A DNA stretch of 64,000 nt from Modestobacter sp. VKM Ac-2982 (GCF_026967935.1 NZ_JAPVBL010000001.1:974082-1038081); one strand, 5' to 3'. Positions 55,968 to 64,000 are shown, counted from the stretch's first letter. Notes: a model not told the origin generated them from the letters alone. A program made the numbers and translations.

Positions 55968-56737
55968 CGCACCCGGACCCGGCCGAGCAGCGGGCGCACC
56001 GCCCGCAACGGGCGGGTCACCCGCCAGGAGAGGGTCTGCTGGAAGGCGAGCACCTGCCTGCGGAGCAGTTCCCGCTCGTCGTCGCCGTCCTCACGGGCCT
56101 CGACCAGGGACACCGCATCGGCCCACCGGGTGAGAGCCTGCGTCCGCCAGTGGGTCGTCTGGTCCACCAGCTCCTGGTTCAGCTCGAGCGCGGACAGGTG
56201 GGCGCGGCTGATGAAGCCGTCCCGGGCGCAGGCCGGGTGGCCCAGTGCGTCGCCGAGCTCCGCGGCGCGGTCCGCGGCGACGTAGAACCGGGAGATGCCG
56301 TCGAACAGGCAGGCCGTGTAGCCGGCCGCGCGCAGGTCGTCCTCCCAGTCCTCGGGTCGCTCGGCCGCTGCCTCCGGCTGGGCCAGCTCCACCACCAGCA
56401 CCCAGGGCCGCAGTCGCTGGAGGTCGACACCGCGCAGCAGTTCGCTGGTGGCTCCGGGGGCGGCCACGGCCACGAAGTGGAGGTCGTCGCCGGGGGCCCA
56501 CCCGCCGGCGCTCATCCGGGCATCCAGCCCGGCGGCCCTACCGGCGTCCTCGGGCGTGACGTCGAGGGAGAGGCCGTGCCAGCCGCGGTCGGCGAACGCT
56601 CGTCCGACCGAGCCCTCCGCGGTCGAGCGGCTGCTCACCTCGACGTACCGGCCGCTCGGGAGGTGTCCCAGCGCCCTCCACAGGACGACGTCCTCGTGGT
56701 TCCGGGCATGGGACACGAAGGCGGTCTCGGGCGACAC
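55964..56737 (-). CDS. Degenerate FkbM-like protein, cassette 2
   Basis: About 257 aa, some 70 residues shorter than its cassette 1 counterpart. N terminus (AFVSHARNHEDVVLWRALGH), RPWVLVVELAQPEAAAERPE, CLFDGISRFYVAADRAAELG and the tail LSWRVTRPLRAVRP align well. SAM motif I is replaced by YVEVSSRSTAEGSVGRAF, about 50 residues after it are missing, and the VDTEGSE segment reads VAVAAPGATSE. Methyl transfer is therefore doubtful; a structural or regulatory role in the GT complex is possible. GTG start with TATGAT 6 nt upstream. Confidence 0.8.
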   Translation of the reverse strand: MSPETAFVSHARNHEDVVLWRALGHLPSGRYVEVSSRSTAEGSVGRAFADRGWHGLSLDVTPEDAGRAAGLDARMSAGGWAPGDDLHFVAVAAPGATSELLRGVDLQRLRPWVLVVELAQPEAAAERPEDWEDDLRAAGYTACLFDGISRFYVAADRAAELGDALGHPACARDGFISRAHLSALELNQELVDQTTHWRTQALTRWADAVSLVEAREDGDDERELLRRQVLAFQQTLSWRVTRPLRAVRPLLGRVRVR

Positions 56738-56743
56738 CGCTCG

Positions 56744-56749
56744 ATCATA
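56744..56749 (-). promoter_or_regulatory. -10 box of the leaderless FkbM-GT-GT transcript, cassette 2
   Basis: On the minus strand TATGAT, one base from TATAAT, ends 6 nt before the GTG start, mirroring the first cassette. Confidence 0.6.
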
Positions 56750-56802
56750 GGGAGACCGGGACGGTCCGGCGGGGACCGTCGCGGGCGGCGCGCCGCGGCG
56801 GC

Positions 56803-57924
56803 TCAGCCGCGGCGTGGGCCCCGCTCGGTCGCCCAGCGCAGGACGTCGATCGTGGCCTGCGCGCTGTTCGACCAGCTCAGCTGGGCAGCCCGGTGGGCCG
56901 ACGCGGCACGGAGCGCCGGCTGGCGGGCCGGCTCGACGGCAGCCGCGAGCCCTCGGGCGACGTCCGTCACGTCCCTGGGGTCGACGAGGACCGCGGCCCC
57001 ACCGGCTGCCTCCTCCGTTGCCGTGTCCCGGGACGTCACGACCGGCGTACCGTGCGCCATCGCCTCGGTGACCGGCATCCCGTAGCCCTCTCGGAGTGAC
57101 GGGTAGCAGAAGACGAGCGCACCGGCGTAGGCGGTCTGCAGGTCGTGGTCGGAGACCCGGCCGAGCAGGCGCACCCGGCCGGCGGTGGAGCCGGTCAGCC
57201 GAGACCGCTCCGACCCCCATCCGTCCGGCCCGACAAGTACGAGGTCCAGGTCTGCCCCGCCGGCGAGCAGCTGCTCGAAGGCGGAGACGAGCGTGGGGAG
57301 GTTCTTGCGCGGCTCGCGGGTGCCGGCCCACAACACGTAGGGCCGGCTCAGCCCGAAGCGCTCACGGAAGGCCACCAGGTCCTGCGGCACCGTGGTGGCT
57401 GGTCGGACCCCGTGCGGGACGACGTGCACTCGCTCGGGGTCGAACCCCGCCTCGACGACGTCGGCTCCGGTGACCGACGACGGGACGACGACGGCTGTCG
57501 CCTCGTCCCGGGCGATCGCCAGTCCGCGCCGGAAGAACGTCACACCTCGCGGGGTGAAGTGTTCGGGGTCGTGGAGGAACGCCAGGTCGTGGACGGTGAC
57601 GACCAGTGGTCGCCGGCTGCCCGGGACGGCCCAGGTGGTGGCGTGCACGACGTCGTCCGGGCCACCCGCGCGCGGCACCCTCCACCGGGACCAGGTCTCG
57701 TACAGCGCGGCGCGGGGCAACGGGACCGCCCGCACCGGGACCTCCGGGCCGAGTGGTGGCCGAGCCCCGTGCCGGTGCAGGGCGCTCACCCCGCTCACCG
57801 CGACGTCGGCCCGGCCCGCGTACTCACGAAGGAGCTCACGTATGTAGGTGCCCGAGCCGCCGGGCACCTGTTGCCAGCACTGTTCGACCGTCATCGCGAT
57901 GCGGAGGGGAACGGGTCCGTGCAC
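56803..57924 (-). CDS. Short GT4 glycosyltransferase, cassette 2
   Basis: 373 aa. RIAMTVEQCWQQVPGGSGTY begins the acceptor domain. TVHDLAFLHDPEHFTPRG, LWAGTREPRKNLPTLVSAFE, LVLVGPDGWGSERSRLTGST and EX7E in REGYGMPVTEAMAHGTPVVT show the GT4 donor domain. It occupies the same position as the short GT4 in cassette 1 but is more divergent from it than the other cassette pairs. GTG start, leaderless with TAGGTT 6 nt upstream. Confidence 0.86.
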   Translation of the reverse strand: MHGPVPLRIAMTVEQCWQQVPGGSGTYIRELLREYAGRADVAVSGVSALHRHGARPPLGPEVPVRAVPLPRAALYETWSRWRVPRAGGPDDVVHATTWAVPGSRRPLVVTVHDLAFLHDPEHFTPRGVTFFRRGLAIARDEATAVVVPSSVTGADVVEAGFDPERVHVVPHGVRPATTVPQDLVAFRERFGLSRPYVLWAGTREPRKNLPTLVSAFEQLLAGGADLDLVLVGPDGWGSERSRLTGSTAGRVRLLGRVSDHDLQTAYAGALVFCYPSLREGYGMPVTEAMAHGTPVVTSRDTATEEAAGGAAVLVDPRDVTDVARGLAAAVEPARQPALRAASAHRAAQLSWSNSAQATIDVLRWATERGPRRG

Positions 57925-57930
57925 CCACCC

Positions 57931-57936
57931 AACCTA
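57931..57936 (-). promoter_or_regulatory. -10 box of the leaderless short GT4 promoter, cassette 2
   Basis: On the minus strand TAGGTT ends 6 nt before the GTG; no ribosome-binding site intervenes. Confidence 0.5.
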
Positions 57937-58070
57937 GGCGTGCGGCCGTGCGGCGCTGCTCTCGACGGCGTCGGTCCGCGGCTAGGCTGCCGGCGAGTTC
58001 GGGGCCGACGGGGACGATCGGCCGCTGGAGCCGTCGTCACCGCCCGTGCGGTCGACATCGAGGGGGCGTC

Positions 58071-59798
58071 GTGACGACCGAGGGGCGCAGCGCACCTCCG
58101 CCGCAGGCGGAGCCCGTGCCGTCGCCGGCCCGGTGGCGGACCGGCTCCTGGTCGCGGCCGGGTCGCCGTCGTCTGCTGGTGGACCTGCTCCTGCTCGCCG
58201 CCTGGACCGTCGCCTTCTGGGGCCGATGGGTGCTGCGCGACTTCGGGGACCTGCGGCTGTCCAACTCGGGGGACTCGGAGTCCTTCGAGTACTACCTGGT
58301 GTGGAACCTGCACGCACTGCTGCACGGCGAGAACCCGTTCTCCACGCCGCACCTGTACGCGCCGGACGGGCTGGACCTCAGCAATGCCATCTCCATCCCG
58401 TCCGTGTCGCTCCTGGTCGCACCTGTCACGGCCCTGTTCGGGGGGACGGCCGCCTACAACACCGCCTTCCTGTTGTCGGTGTTCTCCGCCGGGACTGCGG
58501 TCTTCCTGCTGGCCCGGGAGCTCTTCCACACCAGGTGGGGAGCCCTCCTCGCGGGGGCCGTGACGATCGTGAGCCCCTACTTCACCGGTCACGCCCTGGG
58601 TCATCTGAACCTGATGTGGGTGTTCGGCCTGCCGTTACTCGCCTACCTGGTCGCGCGGACGGTGCGGGGACGGCTGCGACGTCGCTGGCTGGTCCTGGTG
58701 ACCGGCGCGACGGTCGCCTTCACCATCGGTGCGTCGACCGAGCTGTTCGTGACGGAGTCGGTGTTCGCCGTTGTCGCCCTGGTGGTCGCCGGGGTGGTGG
58801 CGACACCAGACCTGCGCCGACGGCTGCTGCTGAGCCTGCCCTGGCTGGCCGGCGGTGGGGTGCTCGGCCTCTTGCTCGCCGGTCCGGTGGTCATAGCCGG
58901 CCTCCGTGCGGGCATACCCGAGACGGTCGCCAACCCACCGTCGGCCTACCCCACCGACCTGACCAACGTCGTGGCACCCACCCGGACGACCTTGATCGGG
59001 GACAGCTTCTTCGCCGGTCTGCGTGCCAGCTGGCTGGGCAACGACGCAGAGAACACCGGCTACGTGCCGGTCGTCCTGCTGCTGCTCACCCTGGTCACGC
59101 TGGTCGTCGCACGGACCCGAGCGACGGTCGGCCTCGTGCTCTTCGCCGGTGTCGCCTTCCTGTGCAGCCTGGGACCGGTCCTGACCATCGCCGGCCAGCA
59201 GACAGTCCCCCTCCCGTGGACCTGGGCCACGTCCCTGCCCGGGCTGGACCACGCCCTGCCTTCGCGCTTCTCCGCCTTCGTCTTCATGGCCTTGTCGGTG
59301 CTCATCGCCCAGGCGTGGGTCACCCGCGGCGTGCCCCGGTGGGCGGTCGGCGCGACGGCAGCGGTCTCGGTCGTCCTTCTCCTGCCGAACCTGTCGGAGT
59401 GGTCCTTCCCCGTCGACGTGTCCGACCCACCGTTCGTCACCAGCGGGGCGCTGGCCGAACGGATCGAGGACGGGGACAACGTCCTCGTGCTGCCCGCCGG
59501 CCAGTGGGGTCCGGGCATGCGGTGGGTGACCGAACTGGACTTCCGGTTCGACCTGCCCACGGGGAACGGTGGAGGGGCGGAGCTGCCGCCCGCTCTGCAC
59601 GAGCCGCTGCCGGTGGCGTTGTTCGTGCAGGACCTCACCTACGACTACGAGAGCAAGCTGCTGCCCTACCTGGAGGAGGTGGACGTCGAGCTGGTGGTGG
59701 TGGACGCCGCCCACCCGGAGTGGAAGGCCGTCATGGACCGGGTCCTCCCGGGAGCTGCTGAGGCCACAGGTGGCGTCTGGGTCTATGAGGTCCCCTAG
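58071..59798 (+). CDS. Multi-pass membrane protein, GT-C glycosyltransferase-like
   Basis: 575 aa. The first helix (LLVDLLLLAAWTVAFWGRWV) is followed by a loop SNSGDSESFEYYLVWNLHAL with acidic residues where GT-C enzymes have their catalytic Asp/Glu. About ten more helices follow (VFAVVALVVAGVVA, ATAAVSVVLLLP), then a C-terminal extracytoplasmic domain (VLPAGQWGPGMRWVTELDFR). It has the layout of polyprenyl-phosphosugar-dependent transferases. GTG start behind a GAGGGGG stretch. Divergent from cassette 2. Not similar enough to the 40.1-kb membrane protein for me to call them paralogues. Confidence 0.6.
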   Translation: MTTEGRSAPPPQAEPVPSPARWRTGSWSRPGRRRLLVDLLLLAAWTVAFWGRWVLRDFGDLRLSNSGDSESFEYYLVWNLHALLHGENPFSTPHLYAPDGLDLSNAISIPSVSLLVAPVTALFGGTAAYNTAFLLSVFSAGTAVFLLARELFHTRWGALLAGAVTIVSPYFTGHALGHLNLMWVFGLPLLAYLVARTVRGRLRRRWLVLVTGATVAFTIGASTELFVTESVFAVVALVVAGVVATPDLRRRLLLSLPWLAGGGVLGLLLAGPVVIAGLRAGIPETVANPPSAYPTDLTNVVAPTRTTLIGDSFFAGLRASWLGNDAENTGYVPVVLLLLTLVTLVVARTRATVGLVLFAGVAFLCSLGPVLTIAGQQTVPLPWTWATSLPGLDHALPSRFSAFVFMALSVLIAQAWVTRGVPRWAVGATAAVSVVLLLPNLSEWSFPVDVSDPPFVTSGALAERIEDGDNVLVLPAGQWGPGMRWVTELDFRFDLPTGNGGGAELPPALHEPLPVALFVQDLTYDYESKLLPYLEEVDVELVVVDAAHPEWKAVMDRVLPGAAEATGGVWVYEVP

Positions 59799-59874
59799 GC
59801 GGCTCGCGGGTGTGCGGCGCGGCCACCTCCGGCCGGCGTCGGCCGTAGAGTGGCCCGGTGTCGGTGAGACGGGG

Positions 59875-61065
59875 ATGACCGTGCGAGTCCTCGTCGATGT
59901 CACGGCCATCCCACAGGACCGGGGTGGGGTCGGCCGCTACCTGGACGGGGTGCTGCCGGCGCTGGGGCAGCTCGACGTGGACCTCGTCCTGGTGGCCCAG
60001 GCGCACGACGTCGCCGGCTTCCGCACGAGCGTCCCGACGGCGCAGGTCGTCTCCGCGCCGGCTCTCGTGGCCCGCCGCCCGGTCCGGTTGCTGTGGGAGC
60101 AGACCCTGCTGCCGCTGCTGGCCCGGCGCTGCGGCGCCGACGTGGTGCACAGCCCGCACTACACGTTGCCGTTGCTGGCTGGCCGGCCGGTGGTCGTCAC
60201 CGTCCACGACGCCACGTTCTTCACCGACCCCGGACTGCACACCCCGACCAAGGGGCGCTTCTTCCGGACCGCCACCCGCCTCGCCGGCCGGCTGGCGGCG
60301 GCGCTGGTGGCCCCGTCGCGGGCCACTCGCGCCGAGGTCGTGCGCGAGGCAGGGGTGGACCCGGGGAAGGTGCACGTGGCCTGGCACGGGGTGGACACGT
60401 CCGTCTTCCGGCCACCGGCTCCGGGTGACCGGTCACGGGTGCCGGCGTCGCTGGGGCTGACCGGCCGGTACATCGCCTTCCTGGGCACCATCGAGCCGCG
60501 CAAGAACGTGCCTGCGCTGATCGCCGGGTGGGTCCAGGCCGTTCGTGACCTCGACGATCCGCCGGCCCTCGTGCTGGCCGGCGGGGCCGGCTGGGACGAC
60601 CGGGTGGACGCAGCCGTGGCCGCCGTGCCGGGGCACCTGACCCTCCTGCGCCCCGGTTACCTGCCGCTCGCCGACCTGCCGGGCCTGCTGGGCGGTGCGG
60701 AGGTGGTCGCCTACCCCAGTCTCGGTGAGGGCTTCGGCCTGCCGGTGCTGGAGGCGATGGCTTGCGGTGCCACGGTGCTCACCACCGAGCGGCTGGCGCT
60801 GCCCGAGGTCGGCGGGGACGCCGTGGCCTACTGCGAGGTCGACAGCGACTCGATCGGCCGGGCGCTGGCGGACCTGCTGGCCGACCCGGCGCGCCGCTCG
60901 GCGCTGGCGGACCGGGCGCGGGGACGAGCTGCGACCTTCACCTGGGAGCGCGCCGCACAGGTCCACCTCGAGGTCTACCGGCAGGCTGCGGGCAGCGGCC
61001 CGTGGTGGCGCCGCTGGCCGGGCCGTCCAGCACCGCACGCCGGTGCCGGCGGCCGCCCCGTCTAG
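59875..61065 (+). CDS. Glycosyltransferase family 4
   Basis: 396 aa. VLVDVTAIPQDRGGVGRYLD, DVVHSPHYTLPLLAGRPVV, VTVHDATFFTDPGLHTPTKG, AFLGTIEPRKNVPALIAGWV and EX7E GEGFGLPVLEAMACGATVL mark a complete GT4 of the mannosyl/rhamnosyltransferase branch. No in-frame GTG/ATG lies closer to the conserved core than the chosen ATG. Its UAG stop codon forms the first half of the -10 box of the next gene. Confidence 0.87.
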   Translation: MTVRVLVDVTAIPQDRGGVGRYLDGVLPALGQLDVDLVLVAQAHDVAGFRTSVPTAQVVSAPALVARRPVRLLWEQTLLPLLARRCGADVVHSPHYTLPLLAGRPVVVTVHDATFFTDPGLHTPTKGRFFRTATRLAGRLAAALVAPSRATRAEVVREAGVDPGKVHVAWHGVDTSVFRPPAPGDRSRVPASLGLTGRYIAFLGTIEPRKNVPALIAGWVQAVRDLDDPPALVLAGGAGWDDRVDAAVAAVPGHLTLLRPGYLPLADLPGLLGGAEVVAYPSLGEGFGLPVLEAMACGATVLTTERLALPEVGGDAVAYCEVDSDSIGRALADLLADPARRSALADRARGRAATFTWERAAQVHLEVYRQAAGSGPWWRRWPGRPAPHAGAGGRPV

Positions 61066-61068
61066 GGT
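61063..61068 (+). promoter_or_regulatory. -10 box of wbbL built on the upstream stop codon
   Basis: TAGGGT begins with the TAG stop of the preceding GT4 gene and ends 6 nt before the wbbL GTG, giving a leaderless transcript that starts inside the operon-like run. Confidence 0.5.
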
Positions 61069-61074
61069 CGCCGT

Positions 61075-62010
61075 GTGGTGACCTCGGCAGCGCGGCTGCG
61101 TGTCGTGGCGGTGACCTACTCACCCGGGGAGTCCCTCACCGCCTTCCTGGAGTCCCTGCCGCAGGCGACGAGCCGCCCGCTGGACGTCGTGCTGGCCGAC
61201 AACGGCTCCACCGACGGCGCGCCGGAGGCCGCCACCGAGCGCTGGCCGTGGGTGCGGCTGCTCCGCACCGGCGGGAACGTCGGGTACGGCGCTGCGGTGA
61301 ACGCCGGGCTGGAGGGGGCCATGACCGGTCACGCACTGATCGCGAACCCCGACGTCCGGTTCGAGCCCGGTGCGGTCGACGAGCTGCTCGCGGGCGCGGA
61401 GCGGTGGCCGCGAGCGGCCACCCTGGGCCCGGCCATCCGCACGCCCGAGGGCCAGCTCTACCCGTCGGCGCGGGACCTCCCGCTGCTGTCGACCGGCGTG
61501 GGCCACGCACTGCTGGGCTGGCTGTGGCCGGCCAACCCCTGGACCGCCCGCTACCGCCGGGAACGGGAGGCCCCCCGGGAGCGACCGGCCGGTTGGCTCT
61601 CTGGGTCCTGCCTGCTCGTCGACCTCGAGGCGTACTGGTCGGTGAGCGGCTTCGACCCCGGGTACTTCATGTACTTCGAGGACGTCGACCTGGCCCGTCG
61701 GCTCTCCCGGCGCGGCTGGCAGCACGTCTACGTCCCCTCGGCCGAGATCGTGCACGAGGGCGGCCACGCCACCCGGCGCCAGCCGCACCGGATGCAACGC
61801 GTGCACCACACCAGCGCGCTGCGCTACCTCGCCGCCGACCACCCCGGCATCCGCAGAGCCCCCCTGCGGGCGGCGCTCCGGGCGGGGCTGGGCGGCAGGA
61901 TGCTCGTCTCCTACGTCAGCAGCCGCGTGGCAGCGGGGGCGCGGCCGCAGCACTCCGCGGCCGAGCTCCCCGGCCGACGCAGCCGGTTCCGGGCCCGCGC
62001 GCACGGCTGA
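61075..62010 (+). CDS. wbbL: GT2 rhamnosyltransferase WbbL (dTDP-Rha:GlcNAc-PP-polyprenol type)
   Basis: 311 aa, GT-A fold. VVAVTYSPGESLTAFLESLP, the nucleotide-binding LADNGSTDG, NVGYGAAVNAGLEG, a DxD-like site in IANPDVRFEPGAV, GWLSGSCLLVDLEAYWSVSG and GYFMYFEDVDLARRLSRRGW match actinobacterial WbbL, which adds rhamnose to GlcNAc-PP-decaprenol to form the arabinogalactan linker. The wbbL-manB order is conserved in mycobacteria (Rv3265c-Rv3264c). The dTDP-rhamnose genes are not in this window. Confidence 0.88.
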   Translation: MVTSAARLRVVAVTYSPGESLTAFLESLPQATSRPLDVVLADNGSTDGAPEAATERWPWVRLLRTGGNVGYGAAVNAGLEGAMTGHALIANPDVRFEPGAVDELLAGAERWPRAATLGPAIRTPEGQLYPSARDLPLLSTGVGHALLGWLWPANPWTARYRREREAPRERPAGWLSGSCLLVDLEAYWSVSGFDPGYFMYFEDVDLARRLSRRGWQHVYVPSAEIVHEGGHATRRQPHRMQRVHHTSALRYLAADHPGIRRAPLRAALRAGLGGRMLVSYVSSRVAAGARPQHSAAELPGRRSRFRARAHG

Positions 62011-62042
62011 CCGGTTCTCCTCCACCACCACGGAAGGCAATG

Positions 62043-63143
62043 ATGCGACACGCAGTGATCATGGCGGGCGGATCGGGCACTCGGCTCTGGCCGCTGTCCC
62101 GGGCCGAGCGGCCCAAGCAGCTGCTCGACGTGGTGGCCGCCGAGGACGGCTCCGCGCACAGCCTGCTGGCCGAGGCGTTCACCCGGCTGCAGGCTGTGCT
62201 GCCGACGGAGCAGATCTGGGTGTGCACCGCGGCCCGGTACGGCGACCAGGTGCGGGCCGCGCTGCCCGAGCTGCGGGCCGACCGACTGGTGCTGGAGCCG
62301 GTCGCCCGGGACACCGCGAACGCCGTCGGGCTGGCCGCCGCACTCGTCGCCGACGTCGATCCCGACGCCGAGCTGGCCGTGGTCAGCGCCGACCACGTGA
62401 TCCGGCCGGTCGAGCGGTTCGCCGACGCGCTGCGCACCGCCTACGACCTGCTCGCCGTCCGGCCGCGGGCGCTGGTGACCCTCGGCGTCACCCCGACGTC
62501 GCCGGCCACCGGCTTCGGCTACGTGCAGAAGGGCGCGCCGACCGAGGTGGCCGGTGCGAGCGAGGCCGCCTCGTTCCGGGAGAAGCCTGACCTGGCCACC
62601 GCCGAGCAGTACCTGGCCAGCGGCGAGTACGTCTGGAACTCGGGGATGTTCGTCTGGCGGGCGCAGACGGTTCTGGACGCGCTCGCCGACCACCTGCCGG
62701 AGTCGGCCGCCGGCCTGGGGCGCATCGTGGCTGCGCCGGCCGGTCCCGAGCGTGACGCGGTGCTGGCCGAGGTCTTCCCGACCCTGCCGAAGATCAGCGT
62801 CGACTACGCCGTTCTGGAGCCGGCCGCCGCGGAGCCCGGCCGGGTGGCCGTCGTGGACCTGGACGTCGACTGGCTGGACGTCGGTTCCTGGCCGGCCCTG
62901 GCGAACACGCTGACCGCCGACGACGCGGGCAACGCCACCCGCGGGCTGACCGTCCTGCTGGACAGCTCCGGCAACGTCGTCCTGAGCGACGACCCGGAGC
63001 ACCTCGTCGCGCTGGTCGGGGTGCGCGACAGCGTCGTGGTGCACACCGCGGACGTCACCATGGTCTGCCCGGTCTCCGACGCCGAGCGGGTGAAGGCGCT
63101 GCTCGGCGCGGCCCAGGAGCGCTTCGGGGCGAGGTTCGGCTGA
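62043..63143 (+). CDS. manB: Mannose-1-phosphate guanylyltransferase
   Basis: About 366 aa. Makes GDP-mannose from mannose-1-phosphate and GTP. Pyrophosphorylase signature [20 protein letters not shown] at the N terminus, then [69 protein letters not shown] and [13 protein letters not shown]. Two consecutive ATGs exist; the second has the better spacing (5 nt) from GGAAGG. The C-terminal isomerase domain of type II enzymes is absent. Feeds the gmd genes and mannosyltransferases of this region. Confidence 0.94.
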   Translation: MRHAVIMAGGSGTRLWPLSRAERPKQLLDVVAAEDGSAHSLLAEAFTRLQAVLPTEQIWVCTAARYGDQVRAALPELRADRLVLEPVARDTANAVGLAAALVADVDPDAELAVVSADHVIRPVERFADALRTAYDLLAVRPRALVTLGVTPTSPATGFGYVQKGAPTEVAGASEAASFREKPDLATAEQYLASGEYVWNSGMFVWRAQTVLDALADHLPESAAGLGRIVAAPAGPERDAVLAEVFPTLPKISVDYAVLEPAAAEPGRVAVVDLDVDWLDVGSWPALANTLTADDAGNATRGLTVLLDSSGNVVLSDDPEHLVALVGVRDSVVVHTADVTMVCPVSDAERVKALLGAAQERFGARFG

Positions 63144-63170
63144 CCCCTCGGCGGGCTCGCACGGGCTGGT

Positions 63171-63176
63171 TAACCT
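63171..63176 (+). promoter_or_regulatory. -10 box of the leaderless SDR gene promoter
   Basis: TAACCT ends 7 nt before the ATG, with no ribosome-binding site. Confidence 0.5.
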
Positions 63177-63183
63177 CGGCGGC

Positions 63184-63954
63184 ATGAAGAACCTCGACGT
63201 CGCCGCTGTCGTCACCGGAGGGGCCTCCGGCCTCGGTGAGGCCACCACCCGGGCGCTGACCGCCGCCGGGGTGGCGGTCACCGTCCTGGACCTGCAGGAG
63301 GACCGCGGGCAGGCGCTGGCCGCCGAGCTGGGGGGCCACACGACCTTCGTGCGCACCGACGTCACCGACGAGGCGTCGGTGCAGGCGGCGATCGAGGACG
63401 CGACCGGGAAGGACCGGCCGCTGCGGATCGCGGTCAACTGCGCCGGCATCGGCTGGGCCCAGCGGGTGCTCGGCCGCGACGGCGCCCCGCACGACCTGGC
63501 GCCGTTCACCCGCACCGTGACGGTCAACCTGATCGGCACCTTCAACGTGCTCCGGCTGGCCGCCGCCGCGATGGCCCGCACCGAGCCCGACGAGGACGGC
63601 GAGCGGGGCGTCGTCGTCAACACGGCCTCGATCGCCGCGTACGACGGCCAGATCGGGCAGATCGCCTACGCCGCGTCCAAGGGCGGCATCGTCGGGCTGA
63701 CCCTGCCGGCGGCGCGCGACCTCTCCTCCGTCGGCGTGCGGGTCTGCACGATCGCCCCCGGCCTGGTCGACACCCCGCTGCTCGCCTCGCTGCCCGAGGA
63801 GGCCCGGACGGCGCTGGCCGCCGGCATCCCGTTTCCCAAGCGGCTGGGCCGCCCCGAGGACTTCGCCGAGCTGGCGCTGGACATCGTGCGGCACGGCTAC
63901 CTGAACGGTGAGGTCGTCCGGATGGACGGCGCGCTGCGGATGGCACCGCGCTGA
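63184..63954 (+). CDS. Short-chain dehydrogenase, 3-hydroxyacyl-CoA dehydrogenase (HSD10) type
   Basis: 256 aa classical SDR. Cofactor motif [17 protein letters not shown], acidic VLDLQ (prefers NAD), [17 protein letters not shown], catalytic Ser in [20 protein letters not shown] and YAASKGG, then [16 protein letters not shown]. The [14 protein letters not shown] insertion and [10 protein letters not shown] are typical of HSD10-like 3-hydroxy-2-methylbutyryl-CoA dehydrogenases of isoleucine degradation, a route that ends in propionyl-CoA and so connects with the carboxylase and mutase genes. Confidence 0.88.
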   Translation: MKNLDVAAVVTGGASGLGEATTRALTAAGVAVTVLDLQEDRGQALAAELGGHTTFVRTDVTDEASVQAAIEDATGKDRPLRIAVNCAGIGWAQRVLGRDGAPHDLAPFTRTVTVNLIGTFNVLRLAAAAMARTEPDEDGERGVVVNTASIAAYDGQIGQIAYAASKGGIVGLTLPAARDLSSVGVRVCTIAPGLVDTPLLASLPEEARTALAAGIPFPKRLGRPEDFAELALDIVRHGYLNGEVVRMDGALRMAPR

Positions 63955-63995
63955 CGGCAGCGCACATCAGGGACGAGCGCACCGGGGGGAACGCA

Positions 63996-64000
63996 GTGGG
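63996..64000 (+). other. Possible start of the next gene at the window edge
   Basis: A GTG preceded by a purine-rich GGGGGGAA stretch about 6 nt upstream, at the last bases of the window. Too little sequence to say more. Confidence 0.2.

Noticed and set aside
56738-57331. Extension of the degenerate FkbM protein to 455 residues
   Set aside because: The added part is antisense-like sequence overlapping the short GT4 gene in another frame; a -10 box and GTG at 56737 explain the start.

Overview
The window is very GC-rich (roughly 73% by eye) and carries gene orders typical of Actinobacteria: accD-accE-maf-accA with a divergent birA, purK-purE, sbcD-sbcC, a PAP2 phosphatase next to decaprenyl-phosphate phosphoribosyltransferase, and wbbL-manB. 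Many genes appear leaderless (a TAnnnT hexamer 6-9 nt before an ATG/GTG), and three exported enzymes end in four DUF4214 repeats. I infer a soil or rock-dwelling member of the Geodermatophilaceae (Blastococcus/Geodermatophilus/Modestobacter type). The family is an inference, not a read-out.

Layout. 1-2.9 kb: methylmalonyl-CoA mutase (start missing) and its GTPase MeaB, with a 32-bp perfect palindrome at the junction. 3.1-4.5 kb: LpdA-type flavoprotein. 4.6-8.2 kb: a wrecked secreted metallopeptidase pseudogene and a convergent secreted subtilase. 8.4-13.5 kb: acyl-CoA carboxylase operon and BirA; together with the mutase this gives the propionyl-CoA to succinyl-CoA route. 13.5-18.3 kb: PH-domain membrane protein and SbcCD. 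18.4-20.7 kb: GtrA protein, PurK and PurE. 20.7-22.7 kb: a scar with an acyltransferase fragment, both ends of a decayed IS66 transposase in opposite orientations, and an AT-richer methyltransferase gene between them. 23-29.9 kb: acyl-CoA dehydrogenase, PucR regulator, STAS protein, DksA/TraR-like zinc protein, DUF1028 protein, a two-subunit CoA-transferase and a TIGR03089 protein.

29.9-63.1 kb is a cell-envelope and glycan region. It holds the phosphatase and synthase for decaprenyl-phosphoryl-pentose, a flippase, an LCP glycan ligase, a peptidoglycan amidase, a Wzm/Wzt exporter whose ATPase has a carbohydrate-binding tail, a SpoIID-like protein, two large GT-C-like membrane proteins, eight GT4 and one GT2 glycosyltransferases, two FkbM-type proteins, two tandem GDP-mannose 4,6-dehydratase paralogues, WbbL and the GDP-mannose pyrophosphorylase ManB. 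ManB would supply GDP-mannose, the dehydratases would make GDP-4-keto-6-deoxymannose, the glycosyltransferases would assemble a surface glycan, and Wzm/Wzt and LCP would export and anchor it.

The most striking structure is a four-gene minus-strand cassette (short GT4, FkbM, two long GT4s with a shared unusual N-terminal domain) that occurs twice, at 45.6-50.75 kb and 52.9-57.9 kb, bracketing the dehydratase pair. The FkbM copy in the second cassette has lost its SAM-binding motif. The window ends after an SDR dehydrogenase. I saw no tRNA, rRNA, CRISPR array or phage genes.
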